NCBI GenBank assembly: GCA_902363835.1 | Contig: CABJBM010000026.1 | Coordinates: forward strand, 1 to 64,000 | Direction: 5' to 3' | Length of the DNA stretch: 64,000 nt | From: Lachnospiraceae bacterium | Lineage (GTDB): Bacteria > Bacillota > Clostridia > Lachnospirales > Lachnospiraceae | Part shown: positions 1-8,639 of the stretch, piece by piece | Numbering within the stretch: position 1 is the first letter of the stretch | Layout of the letters: every line of letters starts with the position of its first letter | The notes under the pieces: model-generated | What the model saw: the letters and a program-made list of their open reading frames with translations, nothing else | The model's database searches: none | Told to the model about the DNA's origin: nothing | Position numbers and translations under genes: made by a program

Positions 1-71
1 AGCGTAGCATAGAATTGCCCATCCACCTTGGGGTAGGGGAAATTATACTCATTTTTAATCATCTTGATCAT
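1..71 (-). CDS. possible 5' fragment of an unidentified gene
   Basis: On the minus strand an ATG at 71 opens a frame that runs off the left edge without a stop; the peptide begins MIKMIKNEYNFPYPK. An in-frame TAG lies a few codons upstream, so a start in this region is required if it is real. There is no clear Shine-Dalgarno sequence, and the evidence is only about 23 codons of protein-like composition. The family is not recognised. It would follow glnN in the same direction. The alternative is that this stretch is the non-coding tail of a plus-strand gene ending at the window edge. Confidence 0.3.
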   Translation of the reverse strand, partial: MIKMIKNEYNFPYPKVDGQFYAT

Positions 72-76
72 TTGAA

Positions 77-127
77 AGGAGGATCCTCTTCCAAGCTATC
101 GCTCAGAAGAGAATCCTCCTTTTTTGT
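77..127 (+). terminator. intrinsic terminator (T6 on plus strand)
   Basis: A 15-bp stem with one mismatch (arms 77-91 and 106-120) is followed by TTTTTT at 121-126 on the plus strand. It probably ends a plus-strand gene whose body lies left of the window. Read on the minus strand it has only a short T tract, so it may also weakly end glnN. Confidence 0.6.
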
Positions 128-173
128 AGAGACTTATTTCACAGCCCCCTTTCTTTTTTTCACATGAGCATCA

Positions 174-2291
174 TTACACTTCGAAGATTAAGTCTCCATA
201 ACTTGGCATGGGCCATAATTCTTTATCTACCATCATTTCCAGCTTATCTGCAGGACCCCGGAGAGCTGCCATGGCAGGCACTACCTTCTCCCGGTAAGCC
301 GTTGCCTGGTCTTTGTTGCCTGGGATTTCCCCGCATTCCTCAACAGCATCCGTCAAATGGGCCAGAGCGACTTTCATGTCGGAAAGATGAGCGCTCACCT
401 CAATGAGAAGCTCCTGCTGAACACTGGTATCGGCCTCCGGACAGGCTGCCTTTACTTTTCCAAGAGAATCAGCCAGCAGAGAGGCATATTTCACGGCAGC
501 CGGTATGATCTGCTTTCCGGCCATATCAATCATGGTCTTTGCCTCAATGTTAATGGCCTTGCTGTATGCCTCATATTCAATCTCAACCCTGGATTCCAAC
601 TCAGCTTTTGTAAATACTTTAAACTCCTCAAACATTTTTACGGAAGCATCCGTTGTAAGGGCAGGGATTGCTTCCACCATTGATTTAAGGTTTGGAAGGC
701 CTCTTCTTTCCGCTTCTTCCACCCATGCCTCAGAATAGCCGTTGCCGTTGAAAATGATCCTTCTATGGGAGCACAGCTGCTCTTTGATCATGTCATGGAC
801 TGCGGTATCAAAGTCAGCCGCCTTCTCAAGGATATCTGCTGCTTCCTTAAATGCCTCAGCTGCGATGGTGTTTAAAACCACGTTGGGAGAAGAAATGGAA
901 TCAGAAGAACCCACCATGCGGAACTCGAATTTATTGCCGGTAAATGCAAAGGGGGAGGTTCTGTTTCTGTCCGTGGCATCCTTGAATAAATCAGGAAGTG
1001 TTCTTACTCCTGTTTTTAAGGTACCGCCTGCTTTGGAGCGGGTAGCCTCTCCTGTGCTGCAAAGCTGATCCACCACATCTTCTAACTGTTCGCCGATGAA
1101 CACGGAGATAATGGCCGGCGGCGCTTCGTTTGCCCCAAGCCTGTGGTCATTTCCTACATCAGCCGCGGATTCACGGAGCAGATCTGCATGGCGGTCAACT
1201 GCCTTTAAGATGCAGGAAAGCACCAGAAGGAACTGAATGTTCTCATGAGGGGTTTCCCCAGGATTTAACAGGTTGATCCCATCATCCGTGGTTAAGGACC
1301 AGTTATTATGCTTACCGGAACCGTTGACCCCTGCAAATGGTTTTTCATGAAGCAGGCAGTTTAATCCATGACGGCCAGCCACCTTTTTCAAGGTTTCCAT
1401 TACTAATTGGTTATGATCAACTGCCACGTTTGCCTGTTCATATATGGGAGCCAGCTCGTGCTGGGCAGGAGCGACTTCATTATGCTGGGTCTTTGCCGGT
1501 ACTCCCAGCTTCCAGAGTTCTTCATTTACTTCCTTCATATAAGCCGCGATCCTCTCACGGATGGAACCAAAGTAATGGTCCTCCAGCTCCTGTCCCTTTG
1601 GAGGCATTGCCCCAAACAGGGTGCGTCCGGCATAGATTAAATCTTTTCTCTGCAGATACTTTTCATGATCAACCAGGAAATATTCCTGTTCAGCTCCTAC
1701 GGAAGGAGTGATCCTCTTGGAGGTGGTATTTCCAAATAATCTTAAGATTCTCAATGCCTGCTCATCAACAGCCTCCATGGATCTTAAGAGAGGTGTCTTT
1801 TTGTCAAGGGCTTCTCCTGTATAAGAGCAGAAAGCAGTAGGGATGCAAAGGGTAACGCCAATGGCATCTTCCCTTAAGAATGCCGGTGAAGTACAGTCCC
1901 AGGCAGTATAACCCCTTGCTTCAAAGGTTGCCCTTAAGCCTCCGGACGGGAAAGAAGAGGCATCAGGCTCGCCCTTTACCAGCTCTTTTCCGGAAAATTC
2001 CATGATCACCTTTCCTTCCGATGTAGGTGCGGAAATAAAGGAATCATGCTTTTCAGCGGTAATGCCTGTAAGAGGCTGGAACCAGTGGGTATAGTGGGTG
2101 GCCCCTCTTTCAATGGCCCAGTCCTTCATGGCATGTGCTACCACGTCGGCAATGGACGGATCCAGCTCGGCACCATCTTCAATTGTTTTCTTTAATTTTT
2201 TGAAAACAGATTTAGGTAAACGTTCTCTCATTACGGTTTCATTAAATACATTCCTACCGAACAGCTCGGCTACATTTATAACTTCGCTCAT
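174..2291 (-). CDS. glnN: glutamine synthetase type III
   Basis: This 705-residue protein matches the length and character of the dodecameric type III glutamine synthetase, which makes glutamine from glutamate, ammonia and ATP in the cytoplasm. The N-terminus ([14 protein letters not shown]) is the typical GSIII start. The catalytic core shows [11 protein letters not shown] near residue 200, a KHNNWSL segment near 330 and the [16 protein letters not shown] region near 450, which carry metal, ammonium and ATP contacts in the GS fold. A GGAGG sequence lies 11 nt before the ATG. It stands alone downstream of fba, separated by a hairpin (2377-2404) that may terminate fba or attenuate glnN. Type III enzymes are common in Bacteroidetes and Clostridia. 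No truncation or frameshift was seen. Confidence 0.96.
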   Translation of the reverse strand: MSEVINVAELFGRNVFNETVMRERLPKSVFKKLKKTIEDGAELDPSIADVVAHAMKDWAIERGATHYTHWFQPLTGITAEKHDSFISAPTSEGKVIMEFSGKELVKGEPDASSFPSGGLRATFEARGYTAWDCTSPAFLREDAIGVTLCIPTAFCSYTGEALDKKTPLLRSMEAVDEQALRILRLFGNTTSKRITPSVGAEQEYFLVDHEKYLQRKDLIYAGRTLFGAMPPKGQELEDHYFGSIRERIAAYMKEVNEELWKLGVPAKTQHNEVAPAQHELAPIYEQANVAVDHNQLVMETLKKVAGRHGLNCLLHEKPFAGVNGSGKHNNWSLTTDDGINLLNPGETPHENIQFLLVLSCILKAVDRHADLLRESAADVGNDHRLGANEAPPAIISVFIGEQLEDVVDQLCSTGEATRSKAGGTLKTGVRTLPDLFKDATDRNRTSPFAFTGNKFEFRMVGSSDSISSPNVVLNTIAAEAFKEAADILEKAADFDTAVHDMIKEQLCSHRRIIFNGNGYSEAWVEEAERRGLPNLKSMVEAIPALTTDASVKMFEEFKVFTKAELESRVEIEYEAYSKAINIEAKTMIDMAGKQIIPAAVKYASLLADSLGKVKAACPEADTSVQQELLIEVSAHLSDMKVALAHLTDAVEECGEIPGNKDQATAYREKVVPAMAALRGPADKLEMMVDKELWPMPSYGDLIFEV

Positions 2292-2376
2292 AAATTTTCC
2301 ATCCTCCCATATTTCGATAAGTCAAACTGCCCTTATTGGTCTCCTCACGATCTGAATATGCGCATAAATCAGAAAA

Positions 2377-2411
2377 GGCGCCCTCCTGGTACTAGGAGAA
2401 CGCCATCGTTC
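2377..2411 (-). terminator. fba terminator / possible glnN attenuator
   Basis: On the minus strand positions 2404-2377 form an 11-bp stem (two G-T wobbles) with the 6-nt loop AGTACC, followed by TTTTCTGATTT. A second, shorter hairpin, GAACG-4 nt-CGTTC (2411-2398), shares bases with its 5' arm, so the two cannot form together. The simple reading is a terminator about 65 nt after fba. The mutually exclusive arrangement would also allow attenuation of glnN. Confidence 0.5.
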
Positions 2412-2470
2412 TTAAATTAAAGTAAACCATTTTCCTTAAAAAATCAAGTACTTTTTTGAAAAATATTTTC

Positions 2471-3334
2471 TTAAGCCTTTCCAACAGAGCCAAATAATTC
2501 CATCTTCTCTTTTACAGTGGCTTTAATGGCCTCTGTGCCGGGAGCCAGAAGCTTACGCGGATCAAAGCCCTTGCCTTCTAAATCCTTACCTGCCTCAATG
2601 TACTTGCGGGTACCGTCTGCAAAGGAAAGCTGGCACTCAGTATTCACGTTGATCTTTGCAACGCCAAGGCTGATGGCCTTCTTGATCTGGTCTTCCGGAA
2701 TGCCTGTACCGCCGTGAAGCACCAGAGGCATGTCCCCTACTTTATCCTTAATGGCTGCCAGGGTATCAAAGCTTAAACCAGCCCAGTTTTCCGGATATTT
2801 TCCGTGAATGTTGCCGATTCCTGCTGCCAGCATGGTCACGCCCAAATCTGCTACCTGCTTGCACTCATCAGGATCTGCACATTCGCCCATGCCCACAACG
2901 CCGTCTTCCTCGCCGCCGATGGAACCTACTTCAGCTTCAATGGAAAGTCCTTTTTCTGCACAGACCTTCACAAGCTCCGTGGTCTTTTCCACGTTCTCAG
3001 CGATGGGATAGTGGGAACCATCAAACATAATGGAAGAAAATCCCGCTTCAATGCACTTATAGCAGCCGTCATAGGAACCATGGTCCAGATGGAGCGCTAC
3101 AGGAACTGTAATTTTTAATTCTTCGATCATGGCTTTTACCATAGCAGCTACGGTCTTATAGCCTGTCATGTATTTACCAGCGCCTTCGGAAACACCCAGG
3201 ATAACCGGGGATTTCATCTCTTCGGCCGTCTGTAAAACAGCTTTGGTCCACTCAAGGTTGTTGATGTTGAACTGTCCAACTGCATACTTTCCGTCTCTCG
3301 CCTTTTCAAGCATATCTTTTGCTGAAACTAACAT
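2471..3334 (-). CDS. fba: class II fructose-1,6-bisphosphate aldolase
   Basis: A 287-residue zinc-dependent class II aldolase that interconverts fructose-1,6-bisphosphate with dihydroxyacetone phosphate and glyceraldehyde-3-phosphate in glycolysis and gluconeogenesis. Visible family motifs are ALHLDHGSYDGCYK (zinc ligand His and catalytic Asp), EAEVGSIGGEEDG, the zinc-ligand His of GIGNIHGKYP, PLVLHGGTGIPEDQI and INVNTECQ. The frame extends 18 codons further upstream, but MLVSAKDMLEKA is chosen as the start because a GGAGG box lies 8 nt before it and the family starts here. A sigmaA-like promoter sits at 3377-3405. It is followed after a hairpin by glnN and diverges from a MATE exporter. Confidence 0.97.
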   Translation of the reverse strand: MLVSAKDMLEKARDGKYAVGQFNINNLEWTKAVLQTAEEMKSPVILGVSEGAGKYMTGYKTVAAMVKAMIEELKITVPVALHLDHGSYDGCYKCIEAGFSSIMFDGSHYPIAENVEKTTELVKVCAEKGLSIEAEVGSIGGEEDGVVGMGECADPDECKQVADLGVTMLAAGIGNIHGKYPENWAGLSFDTLAAIKDKVGDMPLVLHGGTGIPEDQIKKAISLGVAKINVNTECQLSFADGTRKYIEAGKDLEGKGFDPRKLLAPGTEAIKATVKEKMELFGSVGKA

Positions 3335-3376
3335 ATCACGAACCTCCATTATAATTTTTTCTCTGACATCCCTTTT

Positions 3377-3405
3377 ATTATATACCATCTTAACCTATTT
3401 GGAAA
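3377..3405 (-). promoter_or_regulatory. sigmaA-type promoter of fba
   Basis: Minus strand TTTCCA, 17-bp spacer, TATAAT, about 45 nt before the fba start codon. The -10 is a perfect match and the -35 is weak. Confidence 0.55.
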
Positions 3406-3448
3406 GAATAATTTTTCCAGATTGTCATTTTTATAACGAAGTTACATT

Positions 3449-3477
3449 TTGCTTTCATCCACACTTTGCTTTATAAT
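3449..3477 (+). promoter_or_regulatory. sigmaA-type promoter of the MATE gene
   Basis: TTGCTT, 17-bp spacer, TATAAT, 37 nt before the ATG at 3514. It is arranged back to back with the fba promoter. Confidence 0.6.
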
Positions 3478-3513
3478 AGATATAAGTTACAAATAAATGA
3501 TAGGAGATTTTTT

Positions 3514-4923
3514 ATGAAACGAATGATAAGAGAGGGCATTTTCCACCGCCTGGGCTCTGAAACCACAGAAATGCTGGAACACCAGAAAAAGCCGGATCTG
3601 TTTTCCGGCAAGCAGCTGCGCCAGTTGATCTTCCCTCTGGTCATAGAACAGATACTGGCAGTTTTTATGGGAATGGCCGATATCATTATGGTTGCCTCCT
3701 GCGGCGAGGAAGCCGTATCGGGCATATCCATTGTGGAGACCATAAATGTCCTTTTGATTGGATTGTTCGGGGCAATGGCCGCCGGAGGTTCTGTTGTAAC
3801 GGCCCAGTACATCGGCCGAAAGGATGAAAAAAACATTGCAAAAGCCTCAGGCCAGCTGTTCCTGGCTGTTGGCGGGCTTTCCATGTCCATTATGGCAGTG
3901 ACCCTTATATTCAACGGACCACTTCTAAGGCTGATATACGGAGAAATCGGCCAGGGAGTCATGAGTAACGGCAGAACTTATTTCTACTTATCCTCCCTCT
4001 CCTATCCGTTCCTGGCATTTTATAACAGTAGTGCAGCCCTTTTCAGGACAACCGGAAACTCCAAGGTGTCCATGCAGGTTTCCCTTGGGGCAAACCTTTG
4101 CAACATCGCCGGAAACTTCCTGTTAATCTACGTGTTTCATATGGGCGTGGCAGGCGCCGGCCTTTCCACCCTTTTTTCCAGGATTTTGTCTGCAGTGATC
4201 ATGCTGGCCCTTCTTAAAAAGCAGAGCCATTTCCCCATTGAGTTCCGGCTGCGTGCAGACAAAAACATGCTGCGCCAGATCCTCTATATCGGCGTGCCAA
4301 ACGGCCTGGAAAACTGCATTTTCCAGCTAGGAAAGCTCCTGCTGTCCAGTCTGACCGCCAGCTTCGGCACCATGGCCATTGCGGCAAATGCGGTAGCCAG
4401 CACCATCTGCGGCCTGGAAACCATCCCTGCCAGTGCCATAGGTATCGCCCTGGTAACGGTTGTCGGACAGTGCGTAGGGGCAGGGGAACTGAAACAGGCC
4501 CGGAAATATATGGGAAAGCTTTTAAAAACCGCATATATCTGCCTTTGGATATTGAACCTTGCCATCATACCGTTTTTAAATCCCATATGCAGCCTGTTTC
4601 ATCTGTCCGGCGAAACCAGCGCCCTGGCTGTCAAACTGATGCTTTACCACAGCATCTGCTGCATGATAATCCATCCCCTGTCCTTTTGCCTGACCAACGG
4701 CCTGCGGGCTGCCAATGATGTCCGCTTTACCATGACAGTTTCCATTTGTTCCATGTGGATCTGCCGGATCGTCCTTGCTTACATATTGAGCCTCAATTTC
4801 GGCCTTGGCCTTATGGGGATCTGGATTGCCATGACCATTGACTGGCTGGTACGCGCTATTTTCTTCTCCACCCGCGTCTTAAGCGGAAAATGGTGCCGGT
4901 ATGCCAACAGAAACCTCCGTTAG
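3514..4923 (+). CDS. MATE family multidrug/sodium antiporter
   Basis: A 469-residue polytopic membrane protein of the MATE (MatE) family, which exports organic cations or metabolites using a sodium or proton gradient. It shows the two repeated six-helix halves, with family-like starts LRQLIFPLVIEQILAVFMGMA near residue 40 and LRQILYIGVPNGLENCIFQLG near 255, and the conserved GNSKVSMQVSLGANLCNIAGN loop near 185. Start chosen at MKRMIREG, preceded by TAGGAGA; the frame is open 16 codons further but lacks a ribosome binding site there. A hydrophilic 35-residue N-terminal extension precedes the first helix. It resembles the second MATE protein at 32617-33939. The stop codon overlaps that of the convergent thrC. 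The substrate cannot be inferred. Confidence 0.93.
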   Translation: MKRMIREGIFHRLGSETTEMLEHQKKPDLFSGKQLRQLIFPLVIEQILAVFMGMADIIMVASCGEEAVSGISIVETINVLLIGLFGAMAAGGSVVTAQYIGRKDEKNIAKASGQLFLAVGGLSMSIMAVTLIFNGPLLRLIYGEIGQGVMSNGRTYFYLSSLSYPFLAFYNSSAALFRTTGNSKVSMQVSLGANLCNIAGNFLLIYVFHMGVAGAGLSTLFSRILSAVIMLALLKKQSHFPIEFRLRADKNMLRQILYIGVPNGLENCIFQLGKLLLSSLTASFGTMAIAANAVASTICGLETIPASAIGIALVTVVGQCVGAGELKQARKYMGKLLKTAYICLWILNLAIIPFLNPICSLFHLSGETSALAVKLMLYHSICCMIIHPLSFCLTNGLRAANDVRFTMTVSICSMWICRIVLAYILSLNFGLGLMGIWIAMTIDWLVRAIFFSTRVLSGKWCRYANRNLR

Positions 4924-6404
4924 TTTAAAAAGCTTATAACTGCTTCCTTCATCTTATCCGTATCGCATACTGTATCATGGCGCACAGGTGCGGTGCGGAT
5001 TTCTTCTACTGCCTGGGGAACAGGAACCTTGGATACCTCTGCCAGATGATCAATGATCCGGAATTCATCAAGCCGTTCCCGGCCTCCTTCAACAGCTTCC
5101 AGAACGCTTCCCGCAAACTTATAAGGGCTTGCCGTGGAAACAATAATATTCTTTGTCTGATCTTTTGTCTCTGCCTTGTATTGGTCATACACGCAGGCGG
5201 CCACAGCGGTATGGGGATCAATCAGATAGCCCGTATCCTCAAAGATCTTCTTAATGACAGCTTTTGTCTCCTTTTCTTCTGCAAAGCCTCCTTTAAAATC
5301 TTCCATAAAGCGTTTCATATGGTCTGTCACCGTATAGCTGCCTGTTTCTCCCAGCTCTTTCATAAGATCTGCATTTACCTTTGCATCACAACCGGCGCTT
5401 AAATAAATCAGGCGCTCTAAATTGCTGGAAATTAAAATATCCATGGATGGAGAGCTGGTGAGAATAAAGTCCCTGTTCCGGTCATAGGTACCGGTCCGGA
5501 AGAAATCATAAAGAACCTTATTTTCATTGGAGGCACAAATAAGGGTCTTAATGGGAACGCCCATCTGCTTTGCCAGGTAAGCCGCCAGGATGTTTCCAAA
5601 GTTTCCCGTAGGCACGGTCACATTGATTTCTTCTCCCTCTGCAATCTCCTCACAGGCAAGGAGCTTTGCATAGCCATAGACGTAATATACTACCTGGGGA
5701 ACCAGCCTTCCGATGTTAATGGAGTTGGCAGAAGAAAGCTGAAAACCTGTTTCATCCAGACTGCGGGCAAATTCCTTATCCCCGAAAATCTTTTTAACTC
5801 CTGTCTGGGCATCATCAAAGTTTCCGCGAATGGCAGCCACATGGGTGTTTTCCCCTTTCTGGGTCACCATTTGCAGCTCCTGAACACGGCTTACCCCAGC
5901 CTTTGGGTAAAATACGATAATTTCCGTGCCTTCCACATCGGCAAAACCGGCCATAGCCGCCTTTCCCGTATCTCCGGAGGTGGCAGTAAGGATTACAATT
6001 TTATTTTTCACCTGATTTTTTTTCGCAGCAGCCGTCATCAGATGAGGAAGAATGGAAAGCGCCATATCCTTAAATGCAATGGTGCTTCCATGATATAATT
6101 CCAGATAATAGGAGCCGTCGGCCTTTGCCAAGGGGGCAATTTCCTCTGTATCAAACTTGCTGTCATAGGCCCGTTCAATACAGGTCTTTAACTCCTCCGG
6201 ACTGTAATCCGTAAGATACAGCTTCATGACCTCATAGGCGATTTCCTGATATGTCATTGCTGACAGTTCCTTCATGGATTTGTCAAGCTTTGGGATAAAA
6301 CAAGGCATAAACAGGCCGCCATCGTCTGCCAGCCCCTTTAAGATTGCCTGAGAAGCCGTCACACCGGCTTCGCCGCCCCTGGTACTTTGATAAGATATTT
6401 CCAT
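4920..6404 (-). CDS. thrC: threonine synthase
   Basis: A 494-residue PLP enzyme that converts O-phospho-L-homoserine to L-threonine, the last step of threonine synthesis. The N-terminus (STRGGEAGVTASQAILKGL) is the Thr_synth_N domain. Lys112 in GSTIAFKDMA is the expected Schiff-base lysine, and PTGNFGN near residue 265 is the phosphate-binding glycine-rich loop. The length fits the longer thrC subclass found in fungi, E. coli-like and clostridial proteins. The start is preceded by AGGAAAGGAA. It overlaps the convergent MATE gene tail to tail by 3 bp and has its own promoter at 6564-6592 and a leader of about 150 nt. No other threonine genes are adjacent. Confidence 0.96.
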   Translation of the reverse strand: MEISYQSTRGGEAGVTASQAILKGLADDGGLFMPCFIPKLDKSMKELSAMTYQEIAYEVMKLYLTDYSPEELKTCIERAYDSKFDTEEIAPLAKADGSYYLELYHGSTIAFKDMALSILPHLMTAAAKKNQVKNKIVILTATSGDTGKAAMAGFADVEGTEIIVFYPKAGVSRVQELQMVTQKGENTHVAAIRGNFDDAQTGVKKIFGDKEFARSLDETGFQLSSANSINIGRLVPQVVYYVYGYAKLLACEEIAEGEEINVTVPTGNFGNILAAYLAKQMGVPIKTLICASNENKVLYDFFRTGTYDRNRDFILTSSPSMDILISSNLERLIYLSAGCDAKVNADLMKELGETGSYTVTDHMKRFMEDFKGGFAEEKETKAVIKKIFEDTGYLIDPHTAVAACVYDQYKAETKDQTKNIIVSTASPYKFAGSVLEAVEGGRERLDEFRIIDHLAEVSKVPVPQAVEEIRTAPVRHDTVCDTDKMKEAVISFLN

Positions 6405-6563
6405 GGTATGTTATTCCTTTCCTGCGCTCATATTAGTGAAAGCAAAGAGCACTTTTAATACTCGGATGAACGGGCTGAAAAACAGCCCTTTTATCGAAAC
6501 CAGCTTTACATGTTCCGACAGTTATATTATGTTACAGTTCAATGGATCAAAAACCTTGCCAGA
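6405..6563 (-). promoter_or_regulatory. thrC untranslated leader
   Basis: About 150 nt lie between the predicted transcription start and the thrC ATG. It contains a short perfect hairpin, GGGCTG-5 nt-CAGCCC (6472-6488), not followed by a T tract. I see no conserved T-box sequence and no obvious threonine-rich leader peptide, so the leader's function is unknown. Confidence 0.35.
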
Positions 6564-6592
6564 ATTGTAGCACACTTTCCTTGACGGCGCAA
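6564..6592 (-). promoter_or_regulatory. sigmaA-type promoter of thrC
   Basis: Minus strand TTGCGC, 17-bp spacer, TACAAT. Spacing is ideal and each hexamer has two or fewer mismatches in the important positions. Confidence 0.55.
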
Positions 6593-6716
6593 GAAAAAAA
6601 GGCAAAAAAGTTTTCATATAGCGGACAGATGTATTCACTCTAAAGACACAAGGGTTTCATTTTTATTGTTCTTGTGGTAAGATACACCCATGGATACAGA
6701 AAGGAGAAACACTTCA

Positions 6717-7517
6717 TTGAGATACGAACATATGCTGACAGGAACCTTTTTAAACCGTCCCAACCGTTTTATTGCCCACGTCCTGATTCCGGGAAAGGGG
6801 CATGGGGAGGAGGCGGTAATCTGTCACGTTAAAAATACCGGGCGGTGCAGGGAGCTTCTCATCCCAGGCGTCAAGGTACTGGTACAGTTTCATCCGGAAG
6901 CAGCTGCCCTGGGAAGAAAAACAGAATACTCCCTGATCGGAGTATGGAAAGAGCGGGAAAAGCAAGAGCCTCTTCTCATTAACATGGATTCCCAGGCCCC
7001 AAACCAGGTGGCTTATGAATGGCTGCAGTCCATGAATGACAATGCTCCCCTGCCTTTTCACCACGCAGATCAAAATCCTTTTGCTTCCAGGCTGGCCATA
7101 GGAAACCTCCGGCGGGAGGTGACCTATGACCAGTCACGGTTTGACCTGTCTTTTCAGGCAGTTCTGCCGGAAAAAGACGAGGAACTCCAAAGGGAAATTC
7201 CTGCGTTCATGGAAGTAAAAGGAGTCACTTTGGAAGAAAACGGACTTGCCATGTTTCCGGATGCCCCCACAGTGCGGGGGGTAAAGCACATCCAGGAGCT
7301 TGTAAATGCCCGCAGAGAGGGCTACGAAGCTTACATCCTGTTTGTCATCCAGATGAAAGGGATGGAGGTATTTACGCCAAACAGAAAAACCCATCCGGAA
7401 TTTGCGGAAGCATTAAAAACAGCCCGGGAAGCCGGGGTTCATGTTTTAGCTTATGACTGTTTGGTTACGGAGGATTCCCTCTCCATAAACATGCCGGTCC
7501 CGGTACTTCTGCCATGA
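6717..7517 (+). CDS. sfsA: SfsA family DNA/RNA nuclease-like protein
   Basis: A 266-residue member of the SfsA (sugar fermentation stimulation protein A) family. The hallmark N-terminal stretch GTFLNRPNRFIAHV is present, followed by VICHVKNTGRCRELLIPG, an OB-like part, and a C-terminal half with MEVKGVTL, PDAPTVRGVKHIQEL and the VIQM/F-x-PN region typical of its PD-(D/E)XK-like domain. The family is reported to bind DNA and was linked genetically to maltose use in E. coli; its physiological role here is unknown. The start is taken as TTG at 6717, 10 nt after AAAGGAG; an ATG 27 nt upstream has no ribosome binding site. Monocistronic, ending at a strong bidirectional terminator. Confidence 0.92.
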   Translation: MRYEHMLTGTFLNRPNRFIAHVLIPGKGHGEEAVICHVKNTGRCRELLIPGVKVLVQFHPEAAALGRKTEYSLIGVWKEREKQEPLLINMDSQAPNQVAYEWLQSMNDNAPLPFHHADQNPFASRLAIGNLRREVTYDQSRFDLSFQAVLPEKDEELQREIPAFMEVKGVTLEENGLAMFPDAPTVRGVKHIQELVNARREGYEAYILFVIQMKGMEVFTPNRKTHPEFAEALKTAREAGVHVLAYDCLVTEDSLSINMPVPVLLP

Positions 7518-7620
7518 CAGATAAAAGAACTTCCCTGAAAGTCTGATTCTTAAATAGATGCAGCGGCAGGAAACCCGACCAGACGGCTGTATCATAGAAT
7601 CTGCAGAATAAATACCTAAG

Positions 7621-7650
7621 CCATAAAACCCTTAACCATAAAACCTTTAA
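7621..7650. repeat. 15-bp tandem repeat
   Basis: Two adjacent copies of CCATAAAACCYTTAA (one base different) lie between sfsA and the shared terminator. They are AT-rich and probably of no function. Confidence 0.6.
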
Positions 7651-7653
7651 CAG

Positions 7654-7699
7654 AAAAAACCTGCTGACAAAGTCCTTGGCTTTTGTCATCAGGTTTTTT
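7654..7699. terminator. bidirectional terminator
   Basis: A stem of about 17 bp with one mismatch has A6 on its left and T6 on its right flank, so it reads as an intrinsic terminator on both strands. It serves sfsA (+) and the convergent TPM gene (-). Confidence 0.85.
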
Positions 7700-7727
7700 G
7701 CTTATTTCCCTATGAGACTGTATTTTA

Positions 7728-8639
7728 TCAGAACTTCCGTCCCCCGCCTCCCATGGTACGCCCTGAAGAGGTATGGGTGGTACTCCTGCCGCCGGAAGAT
7801 AAACCGCCTCCCCCATGGCCGCCATTTCCCTGATTCCGGGGTATGATGGCATAGGTTACGGTTTTATTGATCAGATTGTCTGACTGGTCCGAATACCGGA
7901 ACTGGCAGCCTGCACGATAGGCCATCAGCGAATTCCTGGCCCTGCCTCTTTCCTTTTTCATGGAATACCGGCTGACCACTCCCCCGCAGGCAATGGCCGC
8001 TGCCATTAGTCCCACCAGGGCTGCAAGGGCTGCCTCATACCAGCGGATGCTGCGGTAAACGCTTATTTTCCCAGTGTCTTTATCGTAGTTATACTGCCCG
8101 CCGGGAATCCCTGCCCGATAGTATTTTGTTACGCCATCCAAAAAGCTTTGGGCACAGGCTCCGTAATTTTGGCTGCTTATCTCATTATAGGCATCATCCA
8201 GGATAGAATTCCAGCGCTTATCTGTTAAAAAGCGGTTCATGGTTCCCACGGGAAGAATGTACATCTCCCGGTTATCCATATCGATCAGGAACAACACTCC
8301 GTTGTAATCCTTTCCCACTCCAAAGGATCCGCCGATGTAATAATCCTCCGCATATTCTCCGACTGTCTTTCCGCCTGCCTGGTCTGTGGTGACAATCACC
8401 ACATCCATGTTCATCTCTTTTCTCATGGCCTGGATCTGAGTCTCAAACCGTTCTGTCTCCTCCTGAGAAAAAAGCCCTGCATCATCATATACCCGCTTTT
8501 CGCTCGAAACCTCTCCCGAATCCTTGCTTTTGGCAAAGGCATTCATGTTCCCGGAAAAAAGGGGCAGAAGCAGAAAAAGTACGGCAAGAAATACGGTTCC
8601 CCGGCATATCCCAAGGAACAATCTCTTCATTTTAATCAT
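7728..8639 (-). CDS. TPM-domain membrane protein (YdjH-like)
   Basis: A 303-residue protein with an N-terminal signal peptide or anchor (residues about 8-36, GTVFLAVLFLLLPLF), an extracellular TPM domain (about 50-175, beginning VYDDAGLFSQEETERFE, with DVVIVTTDQAGG and NGVLFLIDMDNREMYI), one transmembrane segment near 200-222, and a Gly/Ser/Thr-rich tail ending GGGGRKF. TPM domains occur in plant PSII repair factors and bacterial membrane proteins. Its start overlaps the stop of the zinc-ribbon gene by ATGA, so translation is coupled. With the two genes upstream it forms a ydjI-ydjG-ydjH-like set. In B. subtilis, YdjG and YdjH are membrane proteins working with the SPFH protein YdjI and a PspA. 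Confidence 0.88.
   Translation of the reverse strand: MIKMKRLFLGICRGTVFLAVLFLLLPLFSGNMNAFAKSKDSGEVSSEKRVYDDAGLFSQEETERFETQIQAMRKEMNMDVVIVTTDQAGGKTVGEYAEDYYIGGSFGVGKDYNGVLFLIDMDNREMYILPVGTMNRFLTDKRWNSILDDAYNEISSQNYGACAQSFLDGVTKYYRAGIPGGQYNYDKDTGKISVYRSIRWYEAALAALVGLMAAAIACGGVVSRYSMKKERGRARNSLMAYRAGCQFRYSDQSDNLINKTVTYAIIPRNQGNGGHGGGGLSSGGRSTTHTSSGRTMGGGGRKF

Noticed and set aside
2377..2411. ANTAR-protein target hairpins before glnN
   Set aside because: ANTAR targets have paired hairpins with hexanucleotide loops carrying A1 and G4; the loop here is AGTACC and the second hairpin has a 4-nt loop.
6405..6563. T-box riboswitch in the thrC leader
   Set aside because: No conserved TGGNACC T-box sequence or terminator with T tract was found; only a 6-bp hairpin.
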